Positions 43,498 through 52,424 of a stretch of 64,000 bases of DNA are shown one piece after another. Origin of the DNA: Serinicoccus marinus DSM 15273 (GTDB lineage: Bacteria; Actinomycetota; Actinomycetes; Actinomycetales; Dermatophilaceae); NCBI RefSeq assembly GCF_008386315.1, contig NZ_CP043808.1, positions 992,001-1,056,000 on the forward strand, in the 5' to 3' direction. The notes under the pieces were generated by a model. That model saw only the letters and a list, made by a program, of their open reading frames with translations. It did no database searches and was not told the origin of the DNA. A program made the translations under genes and the position numbers. The stretch's first letter is position 1. Each line of letters opens with the position of its first letter.

Positions 43498-45822
43498 TCA
43501 GCGACGCAGCAGCCGACGCACGCCTTCGCGCAGCCCCTCGACACCGCTGCCCGGCACCAGGGCGGCACCGGCCCGCTGGTTCCACGCCGAGGTGTGCCGG
43601 ACCCCGTCGACCACGGTCCGGACCTCCTCGCCCATCCGCTCGGCCTCGTCGTCGGTCACGAGGTCCGGCGCGGCATACCGGGTGCGCTCCAGCGTTGCCG
43701 TGGCGCGGCCGAGCGCCTGCTGGCCGTCCTCCTCCATCGCCGTGGCCCGCAGGTAGTGGCGGCGCAGCTCGCGCGGGCTCCGACCGGGAGGAGGGTCCAC
43801 CCCCAGGTCGGTGAGGGAGCGGGTCAGCAGCTGCCACTGCCCCTCGACCCGTTCGGCCGGCGTGCTCGCGGCCCGCAGCGCAGCCTCCCGGTGTCGGCGT
43901 CCGGCGAGCGGCAGCACCAGCAGGAGCAGGCCCAGGCCGACCAGGGCCACCACCGCGCGCAGCACGGTGGGCAGCAGGTCGCCGAGCCGGTCCAGGACGG
44001 TCGGGTCGGCGGGCGCCGGCGCGGCGGTCGGCTCGGGGGTCGGCGTGATCTCCTGCGGCACGGTGGCGGTGCTCGGCGCCGTGTCGGGCTCGTCGGTGGA
44101 GCGCGCGTAGGCGGGCGGGGTGCCCGCTCGTATGCCGGGCGTGGGCTCGAACCGGGTCCACCCGAGACCCTCGATCCACAGCTCGGGCCAGGTGTGCGCG
44201 TCGGAGGCGATGACCTGCCGGGTGCCGTCGTCCTGCGTGGTCCCGGGCAGGAAGCCCACGGCCATCCGGGCCGGGATGCCCTCGTAGCGGGCCATCATGA
44301 CCATCGCGCTCGCGAACTGGACGCAGTAGCCCTGCCGGGTCTCCAGGAAGGCGCCGATGGGGTCCTCGGCGCCGACCTCGGCAGCCGGTGCGAGCTCCAG
44401 GGAGTACTCGTAGTCGCCGTCGGTGCGCAGGTGGTTCTGGATCAGCACCCCCGCCCGCAGGGCGTTGTCCTCCGCGCCCACGACCTCGTCCGCGAGGGCG
44501 CCGACCGCCTCGGCGGAGTCCTCGTCCAGGTCGAGCAGGTCGCCGTCGAACTGCTCCGGGTCCGCGGGGGTCTCACCGACCCCCTGCGGCAGCTCGCCGC
44601 CGGACTCCAGGCTGAGGTAGGTCGCGTCGTAGCGGCCCACCCGACCCTGCACGACGACGGTGCTGTCCTGGGGGTCGTAGCGGTAGGCGCCGCCCTGCAG
44701 TTCCAGCGAGGCCAACGGGCTCGGCGCTGCGAGGTGCGGGGGCTCCAGCTCGTTGGCGAGCACGCTGAACTCGGACTCGGTCAGGGGGACGCCGTCGCCG
44801 AGCCCCGGGGGGGCCGGCAGTGGTGCGCCCTGCGGCAGCAGGCCGGAGCTCAGCCGCTCCGGCGCGACCCAGCGACCGTCCTCGAAGCGCTCGGTGGCCG
44901 TGACCCGCAGCGGCTGGACGGAGACGGCGTTGGTGCGGTAGGTCACGACCGGGGCGCGGGACTGGTTGCGCAGGTCCTGCGCCGGGTCCATGGTCTCGGT
45001 GAAGGACACCTCACCGGTGTCGCCGTCGGCGTCGCGGGCGTCGGGGTTGCGGGCCAGCCCGTCGCCGAAGAAGGTGGGCGGCAGGTGCGGCAGGAAGGCG
45101 GCGCCGAGCACCGCAGCCACCAGGGTCAGCGCACCCACGACCTGCGCGAGGCCGCGGTAGGTGCGGGGGCCGGCGGCGACGTCGTCGCCGCCGCGGGACT
45201 CCCGGCGGTTCGCCGTAGGCCAGGCCAGGGTGAGGCGCTGCCCCTGCTGGGCGAGCATGAGCAGCCACATCACGAGGACGGCGGCGAAGTACCACGGCTC
45301 CATCGCCTGCCCGGTGTTGGAGACCGATACCAGGAAACCCGCCACCAGCGGTATGCCCGCGCTCGCCGGCGCCCGCCCCGTCACCCCCATCGAGTCCACC
45401 GAGACCGCGGTCAGGGTGAGCACCGCCACGACGAGGAAGGCGACGCCCTGTGTCGTCGGCGCGGGCGCGGCATACGTCTGCAGGACGGCACCGGCCTGCT
45501 GCAGCAACGTGGCGACCCGGTCCAGCGTCGCTCCCGTCGGGACGACCCCGCGCCACAGCGTGTCCCGCAGGTACAGCGCCACCAGGCCGGCCAGCCCGAG
45601 CAGGAGCTGCCCCAGGGCCACCACGGTCGGCGGTGCGTCGAGGGTGCGCAGGACCGCGCCGGTGAGGGCCACCAGGACCACCATCGCGACCGCGGGCACC
45701 ACCCACATCTCCTCGCGCAGCAGGTCGGTGAGCGGCCACGCGACCGCCAGCGTGGCGAGGGCCGCGACGAAGCCCTCGGCCCACAGGCCGCGCTCCCACC
45801 ACGCCCGGTCGTCGAGCCTCAT
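43498..45822 (-). CDS. Transglutaminase-domain membrane protein (DUF3488/TgpA-like)
   Basis: A 774-residue protein. Five or six N-terminal membrane helices (about residues 15-215) precede an extracytoplasmic beta region and a transglutaminase-like core with the triad Cys in TRQGYCVQFASAMVM, His in SDAHTWPELW and Asp/Glu-region GLGWTRFEPTPG. A proline-rich stretch, another helix ([20 protein letters not shown]) and a cytoplasmic DUF4129-like C-terminus follow. Homologues such as TgpA act in the envelope. The ATG overlaps the DUF58 stop (ATGA), making this the third gene of the MoxR-DUF58-TgpA set. Confidence 0.9.
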   Translation of the reverse strand: MRLDDRAWWERGLWAEGFVAALATLAVAWPLTDLLREEMWVVPAVAMVVLVALTGAVLRTLDAPPTVVALGQLLLGLAGLVALYLRDTLWRGVVPTGATLDRVATLLQQAGAVLQTYAAPAPTTQGVAFLVVAVLTLTAVSVDSMGVTGRAPASAGIPLVAGFLVSVSNTGQAMEPWYFAAVLVMWLLMLAQQGQRLTLAWPTANRRESRGGDDVAAGPRTYRGLAQVVGALTLVAAVLGAAFLPHLPPTFFGDGLARNPDARDADGDTGEVSFTETMDPAQDLRNQSRAPVVTYRTNAVSVQPLRVTATERFEDGRWVAPERLSSGLLPQGAPLPAPPGLGDGVPLTESEFSVLANELEPPHLAAPSPLASLELQGGAYRYDPQDSTVVVQGRVGRYDATYLSLESGGELPQGVGETPADPEQFDGDLLDLDEDSAEAVGALADEVVGAEDNALRAGVLIQNHLRTDGDYEYSLELAPAAEVGAEDPIGAFLETRQGYCVQFASAMVMMARYEGIPARMAVGFLPGTTQDDGTRQVIASDAHTWPELWIEGLGWTRFEPTPGIRAGTPPAYARSTDEPDTAPSTATVPQEITPTPEPTAAPAPADPTVLDRLGDLLPTVLRAVVALVGLGLLLLVLPLAGRRHREAALRAASTPAERVEGQWQLLTRSLTDLGVDPPPGRSPRELRRHYLRATAMEEDGQQALGRATATLERTRYAAPDLVTDDEAERMGEEVRTVVDGVRHTSAWNQRAGAALVPGSGVEGLREGVRRLLRR

Positions 45823-47075
45823 GCCGACCTGCCCAGGGCAACCTGGCGCAGCGAGACCCACGCCTGCGCGAGCTCGGTATGGGGCCCGACCGTCACGGTG
45901 CGCCACCCGGCGTCCGCCAGCACGCCGGTCGGTCTGTCGGTGGGGCTGGAGCCGCCCTGATCCGCCCCGAACCGGGCGGGGTCGAGGACGAAGGCGATGG
46001 CGCGTGAGCCCGGCTGCCGGACGGAGGCCAACGAGCGGAGTGCGGCATCGTCGTGGGCGACGACCGCCGCGATCAGGAGCACCCCGCCGGAGGTGAAGGA
46101 GGAGGCGGCGGCCGCGACCCGGTCGAGCCGGGCGTCCTCCTCGGGCTGCACCCGGGCGAGGGTGTCCATGAGCGGGCCGAGCTCGACCTGGTGCTCGGCG
46201 CTCCCGTCGCGCAGGGTCTCGTCGGCGAGCAGGTGCACGACGAAGCCGTCGGCGACCAGGTGTCGGGCGATCGAGGCGATCGCGCTGACCGCCCATTCGT
46301 AGGAGGCGCGCATCCCGGTCCCGGGATGCGCGTCGGCCCGGGAGTCCAGGAGCAGCACGGCCCGGCGTCGGGCGGGACGGTCCTCCTGCCGGACCATGAG
46401 CTCGCCCCGGTGTGCCGTCGCCGGCCAGTGCACCCGGCGCAGCTCGTCCCCGTCCCGGTAGGAGCGGATGCTGACGTCGTCCTCCCCGTGCAGCGCGATC
46501 ATCTGCGGCATCTCACCCTCGCTGCCGCGCGAGCTGCCCCGAAGCCGGTCGTCACCGAGGGACACCACGCGGGGGAGCACCAGCAGCTCGGTGCGGGAGG
46601 ACAGGTGCAGGGTGCGGAAGGTCAGGCCGAAGGGGTCGCGCTGCCGCAGCACGATGGGCCCGAGCGCATACGCGCCGCGGTGCCGGGACCGGACGGTGTA
46701 GCGCAGCCGCCGCTCCTCCCCGGTGCTCATCCGGGGCAGGATGTAGCGCGGCCGGTCGCCGAGCTGGTAGTCGAGGTGCTCCTCGGCGAGGTAGACCGCT
46801 GAACGGGCACCGACGTTGCGGAACCGGACCTCGACCTCGCCGCGCTCCTCGGGCGTCAGCCGCTGGGGGGTGACCTCGCGGGACACCGTGAGCCGCGGGG
46901 GACGTCGCGGCATGAGCAGCAGCACGAGGACGGGCAGCAGCAGCAGCGCCAGCCCGACCCGGGTGACGTCCTCGTAGCCCAGGAAGGTCCCGGCCACGAC
47001 GAGGAGCACCCCGAGCACGGCGAAGACCTTGCCGCGCGCGGTGAGCAGCCCCCACGGGGAGCCGGACGTCGTCAT
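45819..47075 (-). CDS. DUF58-domain protein of the MoxR operon
   Basis: A 418-residue protein. Two N-terminal membrane helices (FAVLGVLLVVAGTFLGY and VGLALLLLPVLVLLLM) lead to a beta-rich region and the DUF58 signature (DVSIRSYRDGDELRRVHWPA, then MVRQEDRPARRRAVLLLD), which belongs to a VWA-like fold with DSRAD as a degenerate metal site. Members accompany MoxR ATPases, which are thought to act as chaperones on such proteins. It lies 18 bases downstream of the moxR stop. Confidence 0.9.
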   Translation of the reverse strand: MTTSGSPWGLLTARGKVFAVLGVLLVVAGTFLGYEDVTRVGLALLLLPVLVLLLMPRRPPRLTVSREVTPQRLTPEERGEVEVRFRNVGARSAVYLAEEHLDYQLGDRPRYILPRMSTGEERRLRYTVRSRHRGAYALGPIVLRQRDPFGLTFRTLHLSSRTELLVLPRVVSLGDDRLRGSSRGSEGEMPQMIALHGEDDVSIRSYRDGDELRRVHWPATAHRGELMVRQEDRPARRRAVLLLDSRADAHPGTGMRASYEWAVSAIASIARHLVADGFVVHLLADETLRDGSAEHQVELGPLMDTLARVQPEEDARLDRVAAAASSFTSGGVLLIAAVVAHDDAALRSLASVRQPGSRAIAFVLDPARFGADQGGSSPTDRPTGVLADAGWRTVTVGPHTELAQAWVSLRQVALGRSA

Positions 47076-47093
47076 GCCCCTGGCACCTCTCGG

Positions 47094-48071
47094 TCAGCGT
47101 CCGGACGGCACGGCCGTGCGCTCGACCAGGTCGCGCACGATGTCCTCCGTGCCGCGATGGGCCAGCGACGCCTCACCCGTGGGCAGGACGCGGTGGGCGA
47201 GGACGGGGACGGCGACCGTCTGGACGTCTTCGGGCAGCACGTGGTCGCGCCCGGCGAGGGCGGCGTGCGCCCGCGCGGCCCGCAGCAGCTGCAGCCCGGC
47301 GCGCGGGGAGGCCCCCAGCCGCAGCAGCCGGTGCGCGCGGGAGGCCGCCATGAGCTCGACGACGTACTGCCGCAGCGCGGCGGAGATGTGCAGTCTCCGG
47401 ATGTTCTCGATCTGCTGCTGCACGTCGGCCGCCGTGGTCACGGCGCTCAGCCCCTCCAGCGGGCTCACGGCACCGTGCGTCTCGAGCATCGCCATCTCCG
47501 AGGCGGCGGCGGGGTAGCCCATCGAGATCCGGGCCATGAAGCGGTCCCGCTGGGCCTCGGGCAGCGGGTAGGTGCCTTCCATCTCGATGGGGTTCTGCGT
47601 GGCCATGACGAGGAAGGGGCGGGGCAGGGCGTAGGTCTGCCCGTCCACGGTGACCTGCCGCTCCTCCATCGACTCCAGCAGCGCCGACTGCGTCTTCGGC
47701 GACGCCCGGTTGATCTCGTCCCCGACGACGACGTTGGCGAAGATCGCGCCGCGGCGGAACTCGAAGGCACGCGTGTCCTGGTTGAACACGCTGACCCCGG
47801 TGATGTCGCTCGGCAGCAGGTCCGGGGTGAACTGCACCCTGCTCACCCGGCAGTCGATGGCCCGGGCGAGCGCCTTGGCCAGCATCGTCTTGCCGACCCC
47901 GGGCACGTCCTCGACCAGCAGGTGCCCCTCGGCCAGCAGCACGGTCACCGCGGTGGAGACCGCCTCGTCCTTGCCCTCGATCACGGTGGCGACAGCGCGA
48001 TGCACAGAGCCGGCGACGGCCTTCACGGCGTCCAGGTCGACGGTGTCGGGCGCGGGAGAGATCGCAGACAT
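47094..48071 (-). CDS. moxR: MoxR-family AAA+ ATPase
   Basis: A 325-residue MoxR ATPase. Walker A is EDVPGVGKTMLAKAL near residue 58, Walker B VVGDEINRASPKTQSALLE, sensor ATQNPIEMEGTYPLPEAQRDRF, and a helical lid region. MoxR proteins use ATP to load or activate VWA-type partners. This one heads the operon with DUF58 and the transglutaminase and is divergent from the mraZ cluster. Confidence 0.93.
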   Translation of the reverse strand: MSAISPAPDTVDLDAVKAVAGSVHRAVATVIEGKDEAVSTAVTVLLAEGHLLVEDVPGVGKTMLAKALARAIDCRVSRVQFTPDLLPSDITGVSVFNQDTRAFEFRRGAIFANVVVGDEINRASPKTQSALLESMEERQVTVDGQTYALPRPFLVMATQNPIEMEGTYPLPEAQRDRFMARISMGYPAAASEMAMLETHGAVSPLEGLSAVTTAADVQQQIENIRRLHISAALRQYVVELMAASRAHRLLRLGASPRAGLQLLRAARAHAALAGRDHVLPEDVQTVAVPVLAHRVLPTGEASLAHRGTEDIVRDLVERTAVPSGR

Positions 48072-48438
48072 GACCCGATCCTGCCAAACTCCCGCCGCGC
48101 AGGCCGCACGGCAGGCCTCCCGGCCGCCCGCGGACCCTGGTCCTCCACATCGCCCCACCCCGGACCGGGAGGGCCGCCTGCTGCGGCCCATTGAATGTGT
48201 CGCCAGCTTGTGACCTGCGGCGATGCGGGCGGTGGCCGTCAGGACCTGCGACCGCGGTGACCGCGCGCCGGTCCGGCGCAAAATCTCCCTCCACCTCGCA
48301 CCACCCCCTCTGACCTGCGTCGATGGCCCGCGATCTGGCACCATCGGACCCGAGTGCTCGCCAGAGTGGGGGAAAGTGGAGTAGAGTGGCGCGCACTGGG
48401 AGTCGTCCGCACCGGATCGCGTGAAAGGGGTGGTGCAC
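48072..48438. promoter_or_regulatory. Divergent regulatory region between moxR and mraZ
   Basis: 367 bases without a gene. The right end carries the MraZ operator and -10 of the cell-division cluster. The remainder contains the moxR upstream region, GC-rich with no clear -10. No other coding or RNA feature is visible. Confidence 0.55.
48367..48401 (+). promoter_or_regulatory. MraZ operator with four TGG repeats overlapping the promoter
   Basis: TGGGG, TGGAG, TGGCG and TGGGA start at 48367, 48377, 48387 and 48397, exactly ten bases apart. MraZ is known to bind TGGGN repeats spaced by five bases at its own promoter. TAGAGT (48382-48387), a likely -10 element, lies between the second and third repeats. 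Binding would occlude RNA polymerase, giving autorepression of the division cluster. Confidence 0.85.
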
Positions 48439-48873
48439 GTGCTGTTCCTCGGCACCTACACGCCCCGCCTCGACGACAAGGGCCGGATGATCCTCCCAGC
48501 CAAGTTCCGCGAGCGGTTGGCCGGCGGGGTCGTCATCACCCGTGGCCAGGAGCGCTGCCTCTACGTCTTCACCCAGGCCGACTTCGACGGCCTCGTCGAG
48601 CAGTGGCAGAGCAGCCCGACCTCCTCGAAGACGGTCCGGGACTACCAGCGATTCTTCCTCTCCGGCGCCTCGGACGAGATCCCGGACAAGCAGGGCCGGG
48701 TCACCGTGCCCGCACTGCTGCGCACGTATGCCGGCATCACCGGTGATTGCACGGTGATCGGCGCCGGCAACCGGCTGGAGATCTGGGACACCCAGGCGTG
48801 GGAGTCCTACACCGACGCGCACGAGCAGTCCTTCGCCGACCTCTCCGAGGAGGTGGTCCCTGGGCTCATGTGA
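48439..48873 (+). CDS. mraZ: Transcriptional regulator MraZ
   Basis: A 144-residue protein with two AbrB/SpoVT-like repeats: FLGTYTPRLDDKGRMILPAK and DEIPDKQGRVTVPALLRTY. MraZ assembles as a ring and represses the mra/dcw operon by binding TGG repeats, four of which lie upstream at 48367-48401. GTG 48439 follows AAAGGGG by about eight bases and gives the family's usual length. Two further GTG codons upstream (48421, 48433) would only add unconserved residues. Confidence 0.95.
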   Translation: MLFLGTYTPRLDDKGRMILPAKFRERLAGGVVITRGQERCLYVFTQADFDGLVEQWQSSPTSSKTVRDYQRFFLSGASDEIPDKQGRVTVPALLRTYAGITGDCTVIGAGNRLEIWDTQAWESYTDAHEQSFADLSEEVVPGLM

Positions 48874-49053
48874 GCGCCGGCCCACCCGGGCCCCGGCCTC
48901 CCCCCGTCCGCACACGCCGTGCCCCCGACTCCTCTTCCCCGGAGCCGGGACGCACCTCGGCAGCCGACCCGACTTCCCCCGGGCCGGACGCCGGTGGACG
49001 GTGGGGGACCAGGATCCGGGTGGCGGGCGCCCGCCGACCAGGGACCACGAGAC

Positions 49054-50064
49054 ATGGCCGCCGCCGCGCAGCGCCCCACCCAGGACCGGCACACCCCGGT
49101 GATGCTGGACCGGTGTGTCGAGCTGCTGGCCCCCGCGCTGCAGCGCCCGGGCTCGGTCTACGTGGACGGGACGCTGGGGATGGGTGGCCACACGGAGGCC
49201 GTCCTGCGCGCGTGCCCGGACGCGAGCGCCGTGGGCATCGACCGCGACCCGCAGGCCCTGGCCCTGGCGACCGAGCGCCTCGCCCCCTTCGGTGAGCGCT
49301 TCCGCCCGGTGCACGCGGTGAGCGACGACCTCCCGCAGGTGCTCGCCGAGCTCGACCTGGTGGGCGCCGACGCGGTCCTCTTCGACCTCGGGGTCTCCTC
49401 GCTGCAGCTGGACGAGCTGGACCGGGGCTTCGCCTACCGCGCGGACAGCCCGCTCGACATGCGGATGGACCAGAGCACCGGACGCACTGCCGCCGACGTG
49501 CTCAACGACACGGAGGTGCGCGAGCTGGAGCGCATCCTGCGCGACTACGGCGAGGAGCGCTTCGCCCGCCCGATCGCCCGCGCCATCGTGCGCCGCCGGG
49601 AGAGCGAGCCGTTCACGACCTCGGCACCGCTGGTCGAGCTGCTGCACGACGTCGTCCCGGCGGCCTCGCAGCGCAGCGGCGGGCATCCCGCCAAACGCAC
49701 CTTCCAGGCGCTGCGGATCGAGGTCAACGCCGAGCTGTCCACGTGGCGGGACGGCCTGGCCGCCGCCCTGCGCGCGCTGCGGGTGGGTGGCCGCATCACC
49801 GTCCTGTCCTACCACTCGCTGGAGGACCGCATCACCAAGCGTGGGCTGGCCGACGGCGCGAGCAGCTCGGCCCCGCCGGAGCTGCCGGTCGAGCTGCCCG
49901 AGCACCGGCCCTGGCTACGCCTGCTCACGCGAGGTGCCGAGCAGGCCGGTCCTGCCGAGCGCGAGACCAACCCGCGCTCCGCCTCGGTCCGGCTCCGGGC
50001 CGCCGAACGCACCCGGACCACCCCCGACCAACCGCACCTGCCCACCCGTGAGGAGCACCGATGA
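49054..50064 (+). CDS. rsmH: 16S rRNA (cytosine1402-N4)-methyltransferase
   Basis: A 336-residue methyltransferase that modifies C1402 in the ribosomal P-site using S-adenosylmethionine. It has HTPVMLDRCVELL, the SAM loop DGTLGMGGHTEAVL, FDLGVSSLQLDELDRGFAYR, and the C-terminal VLSYHSLEDRITKR. ATG 49054 begins MAAAAQRPTQDRHTPVML. The 180 bases between mraZ and this gene are open in this frame but are unlike family N-termini. Its stop overlaps the ftsL start by four bases. Confidence 0.95.
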   Translation: MAAAAQRPTQDRHTPVMLDRCVELLAPALQRPGSVYVDGTLGMGGHTEAVLRACPDASAVGIDRDPQALALATERLAPFGERFRPVHAVSDDLPQVLAELDLVGADAVLFDLGVSSLQLDELDRGFAYRADSPLDMRMDQSTGRTAADVLNDTEVRELERILRDYGEERFARPIARAIVRRRESEPFTTSAPLVELLHDVVPAASQRSGGHPAKRTFQALRIEVNAELSTWRDGLAAALRALRVGGRITVLSYHSLEDRITKRGLADGASSSAPPELPVELPEHRPWLRLLTRGAEQAGPAERETNPRSASVRLRAAERTRTTPDQPHLPTREEHR

Positions 50065-50507
50065 GCCAGATGACCATCTCCGCCCGGCTCGGCCGCACCG
50101 CAGCCCTGGGGGCGCGGGGCCGTGCCCGCGCCGTCGACGCCGCCCCGACCTCGGCCAACCACGGCTTCCGGCTGGTGTGCGCCCTGCTCGTGGCGCTCAC
50201 CTTCACTGCGGTGCTGCTGCTCAACACGGTCCGGGCCGAGGGGTCCTACGTCCTGAGCACCCTCGAGGTGGAGGCCACCGCCCTGCACGACGAGAAGGTC
50301 ACGCTCGCCGACGAGCTCGCCGGCAAGGAGTCCTCGGAGCACCTCGCCCAGGCCGCCACCAAGCTCAAGATGGTGCCGTCCACGTCCACGGCGACGCTGC
50401 GGCTGTCCGACGGTTCCCTCACCGGCGTGGCGTCCAAGGTGGACGGCTCGCGCACGCTTACCGTTGATCTGCCCTCGACGGGCACGGCACCGGCGAAGGA
50501 CGACTGA
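50061..50507 (+). CDS. ftsL: FtsL-like cell division protein
   Basis: A 148-residue bitopic membrane protein. A basic cytoplasmic N-terminus, one membrane helix (LVCALLVALTFTAVLLL) and a short coiled coil (ALHDEKVTLADELAGKESSE) in the periplasm-equivalent space match FtsL, which with FtsB and FtsQ recruits FtsW/FtsI to the septum. The C-terminus (about 45 residues) is Ser/Thr-rich. Identified by size, topology and position between rsmH and ftsI. ATG overlaps the rsmH stop. Confidence 0.8.
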   Translation: MSQMTISARLGRTAALGARGRARAVDAAPTSANHGFRLVCALLVALTFTAVLLLNTVRAEGSYVLSTLEVEATALHDEKVTLADELAGKESSEHLAQAATKLKMVPSTSTATLRLSDGSLTGVASKVDGSRTLTVDLPSTGTAPAKDD

Positions 50508-50522
50508 CAAGGGGTAGGCACC

Positions 50523-52424
50523 GTGGCAGCACCACGCAACGGTCGTCGACGGACCTCTCCCCGCGCGGTCGCGGCCGGCGTCGCCCACCCGGCCCGGCGC
50601 GCCCGCGCGCTCATGCTGGGCGTGCTCATCGTCCTCAGCCTCTTCGCCGCCCAGCTGGTGCGGCTGCAGGGTCTCGACGCCGCGAGCGTCTCCGCGGCGG
50701 CCCTGGGGGAGCGGCTGCAGAGCCGGGCCATCCCGGCGGCGCGAGGCAGCATCACCGACGTGGACGGCGAGGACCTCGCGGTCAGCGTGGAGCGGCGGCG
50801 CATCGTCGCCGACCCCACCCTGGTGGAGGACTACGAGCGCACCGAGAAAGGTCCCGACGGCAGCACCGAGGTGGTCGGCGAGGGGTATGCCGCGGCCGCC
50901 GAGGTGGTCGCCGACATCACCGGGGCCGACGAGGCCGACGTGCTGCGCCGGCTGACCGAGCCGCTGGGGGAGCAGTACGCCATCCTCGTCCCGGACGCCT
51001 CGCCCCAGCAGTGGCAGGAGATCAACGCCGCGGGGATCCGCGGGGTCTCCTCCGAGGAGTTCATGCGCCGGGAGTACCCCCTGGGGGAGTCCACCGCGCC
51101 GCTGCTCGGCTGGGTCGGGTCCGGCGACATGCCCGCCGGTGGCCTGGAGCTGGTCAACGAAGAGGCGCTGACGGGTGAGCCCGGCGAGGCCCTCTACGAG
51201 GTCGGCCGGGACGGCGAGATGATCAGCACCGGCGTCTACGAGGAGGACCCGGCCGAGCCCGGCCAGGACCTGCGGCTCACCCTCGACGGCGACCTGCAGT
51301 GGCGCGCCTACGACGCGGTGCGCACCCGGGTGAAGGAGGCCGGGGCGATCTCGGGCTACGCCGCGGTGATGGACATCGAGACCGGTGAGCTGCGCGCGCT
51401 CACCAGCTATCCCAGCTTCGACCCCTCGGACAGCACGCAGGACGCCGACGAGATGCGCAACGCGGCGATCGAGGACGTCTACGAGCCGGGGTCCACGTCC
51501 AAGCTCATCACCGCGGCGGCCCTGGAGCAGGGCATCGTCGACGTGGAGACCCCGATCGAGGTCCCGGTCACGATGAGCCGGGCCGGGACCCGCTTCAAGG
51601 ACGCGGAGCCGCACCCGGTGGAGTACCTCACCTTCGGCGGCGTGCTGGCGAAGTCCTCCAACATGGGCACGATCCTCTACGGCGAGAAGCTCTCCGACCA
51701 GCAGCTCTACGACTGGATGCGCCGCTTCGGCATCGGCGACCCCAGCGGCCTGGGCCTGCCCGGGGAGTCGCCAGGGCTCGTCCCCGAGCCCTCGACCTGG
51801 AGCGCGACGACCCGCTACACCTTCATGTTCGGCCAGGGCCTGTCCGGCACCATGCTGCAGCAGCTCGGCGTCTTCCAGGCGGTCGCCAACGACGGGGTCA
51901 TGGTGCCCCCGAGCATCGTGGCCGGCACGGTGGACGAGGAGGGGCGCTACACCGAGGACGAGCAGCAGGAGGGCCGCCGCGTCGTCTCCGCGGAGACCGC
52001 CCAGACCCTCACCGACATCATGCAGTCGGTGCCCTCCACCGAGGGCACCGCACCGCTCGCCGCGGTCCCCGGCTACCACGTCGCGGGCAAGACCAGCACG
52101 GCGAGCCGGGTGGACCCGGAGACCGGGCGCTACTCCGGCGGGGTGACCTCCTCCTTCATGGGCTTCGCCCCCGCCGACGACCCGAAGTACGCCGTCGCCG
52201 TGGTCATCCAGGGCCCCACCCGGATCAGCGAGTTCGGCGGCGTCATCGCCGGGCCGGTCTTCGCCGACCTCATGCGCTACACGCTGCAGCAGGAGGGCAT
52301 CGCGCCCGCCACCACACCACCGACGCAGATCGACATCGAGTTCGACCCCGACGAGAAGGTGGGAGACGGCTCGGGTGACACACTGGGGGACATCGCCATC
52401 AAGGACGAAAGGACCGATGGGTGA
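50523..52424 (+). CDS. ftsI: Septal class B penicillin-binding protein (FtsI/PBP3)
   Basis: A 633-residue transpeptidase that cross-links septal peptidoglycan. An N-terminal membrane helix (LMLGVLIVLSLFAAQLV) is followed by a dimerisation domain (RGSITDVDGEDLAVSVERR) and the catalytic domain. The active serine is in EPGSTSKLITAA, and SSN is in AKSSNMGT. The third motif reads GKTSTASR, KTS in place of the usual KTG. GTG 50523 follows AAGGGG. It overlaps murF by four bases, so murE is missing from its normal place between the two. Confidence 0.95.
   Translation: MAAPRNGRRRTSPRAVAAGVAHPARRARALMLGVLIVLSLFAAQLVRLQGLDAASVSAAALGERLQSRAIPAARGSITDVDGEDLAVSVERRRIVADPTLVEDYERTEKGPDGSTEVVGEGYAAAAEVVADITGADEADVLRRLTEPLGEQYAILVPDASPQQWQEINAAGIRGVSSEEFMRREYPLGESTAPLLGWVGSGDMPAGGLELVNEEALTGEPGEALYEVGRDGEMISTGVYEEDPAEPGQDLRLTLDGDLQWRAYDAVRTRVKEAGAISGYAAVMDIETGELRALTSYPSFDPSDSTQDADEMRNAAIEDVYEPGSTSKLITAAALEQGIVDVETPIEVPVTMSRAGTRFKDAEPHPVEYLTFGGVLAKSSNMGTILYGEKLSDQQLYDWMRRFGIGDPSGLGLPGESPGLVPEPSTWSATTRYTFMFGQGLSGTMLQQLGVFQAVANDGVMVPPSIVAGTVDEEGRYTEDEQQEGRRVVSAETAQTLTDIMQSVPSTEGTAPLAAVPGYHVAGKTSTASRVDPETGRYSGGVTSSFMGFAPADDPKYAVAVVIQGPTRISEFGGVIAGPVFADLMRYTLQQEGIAPATTPPTQIDIEFDPDEKVGDGSGDTLGDIAIKDERTDG

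Noticed and set aside
48919..49053. Extended N-terminus for RsmH
   Set aside because: The frame is open but codes for Pro/Arg-rich sequence unlike family N-termini. ATG 49054 gives the normal length.
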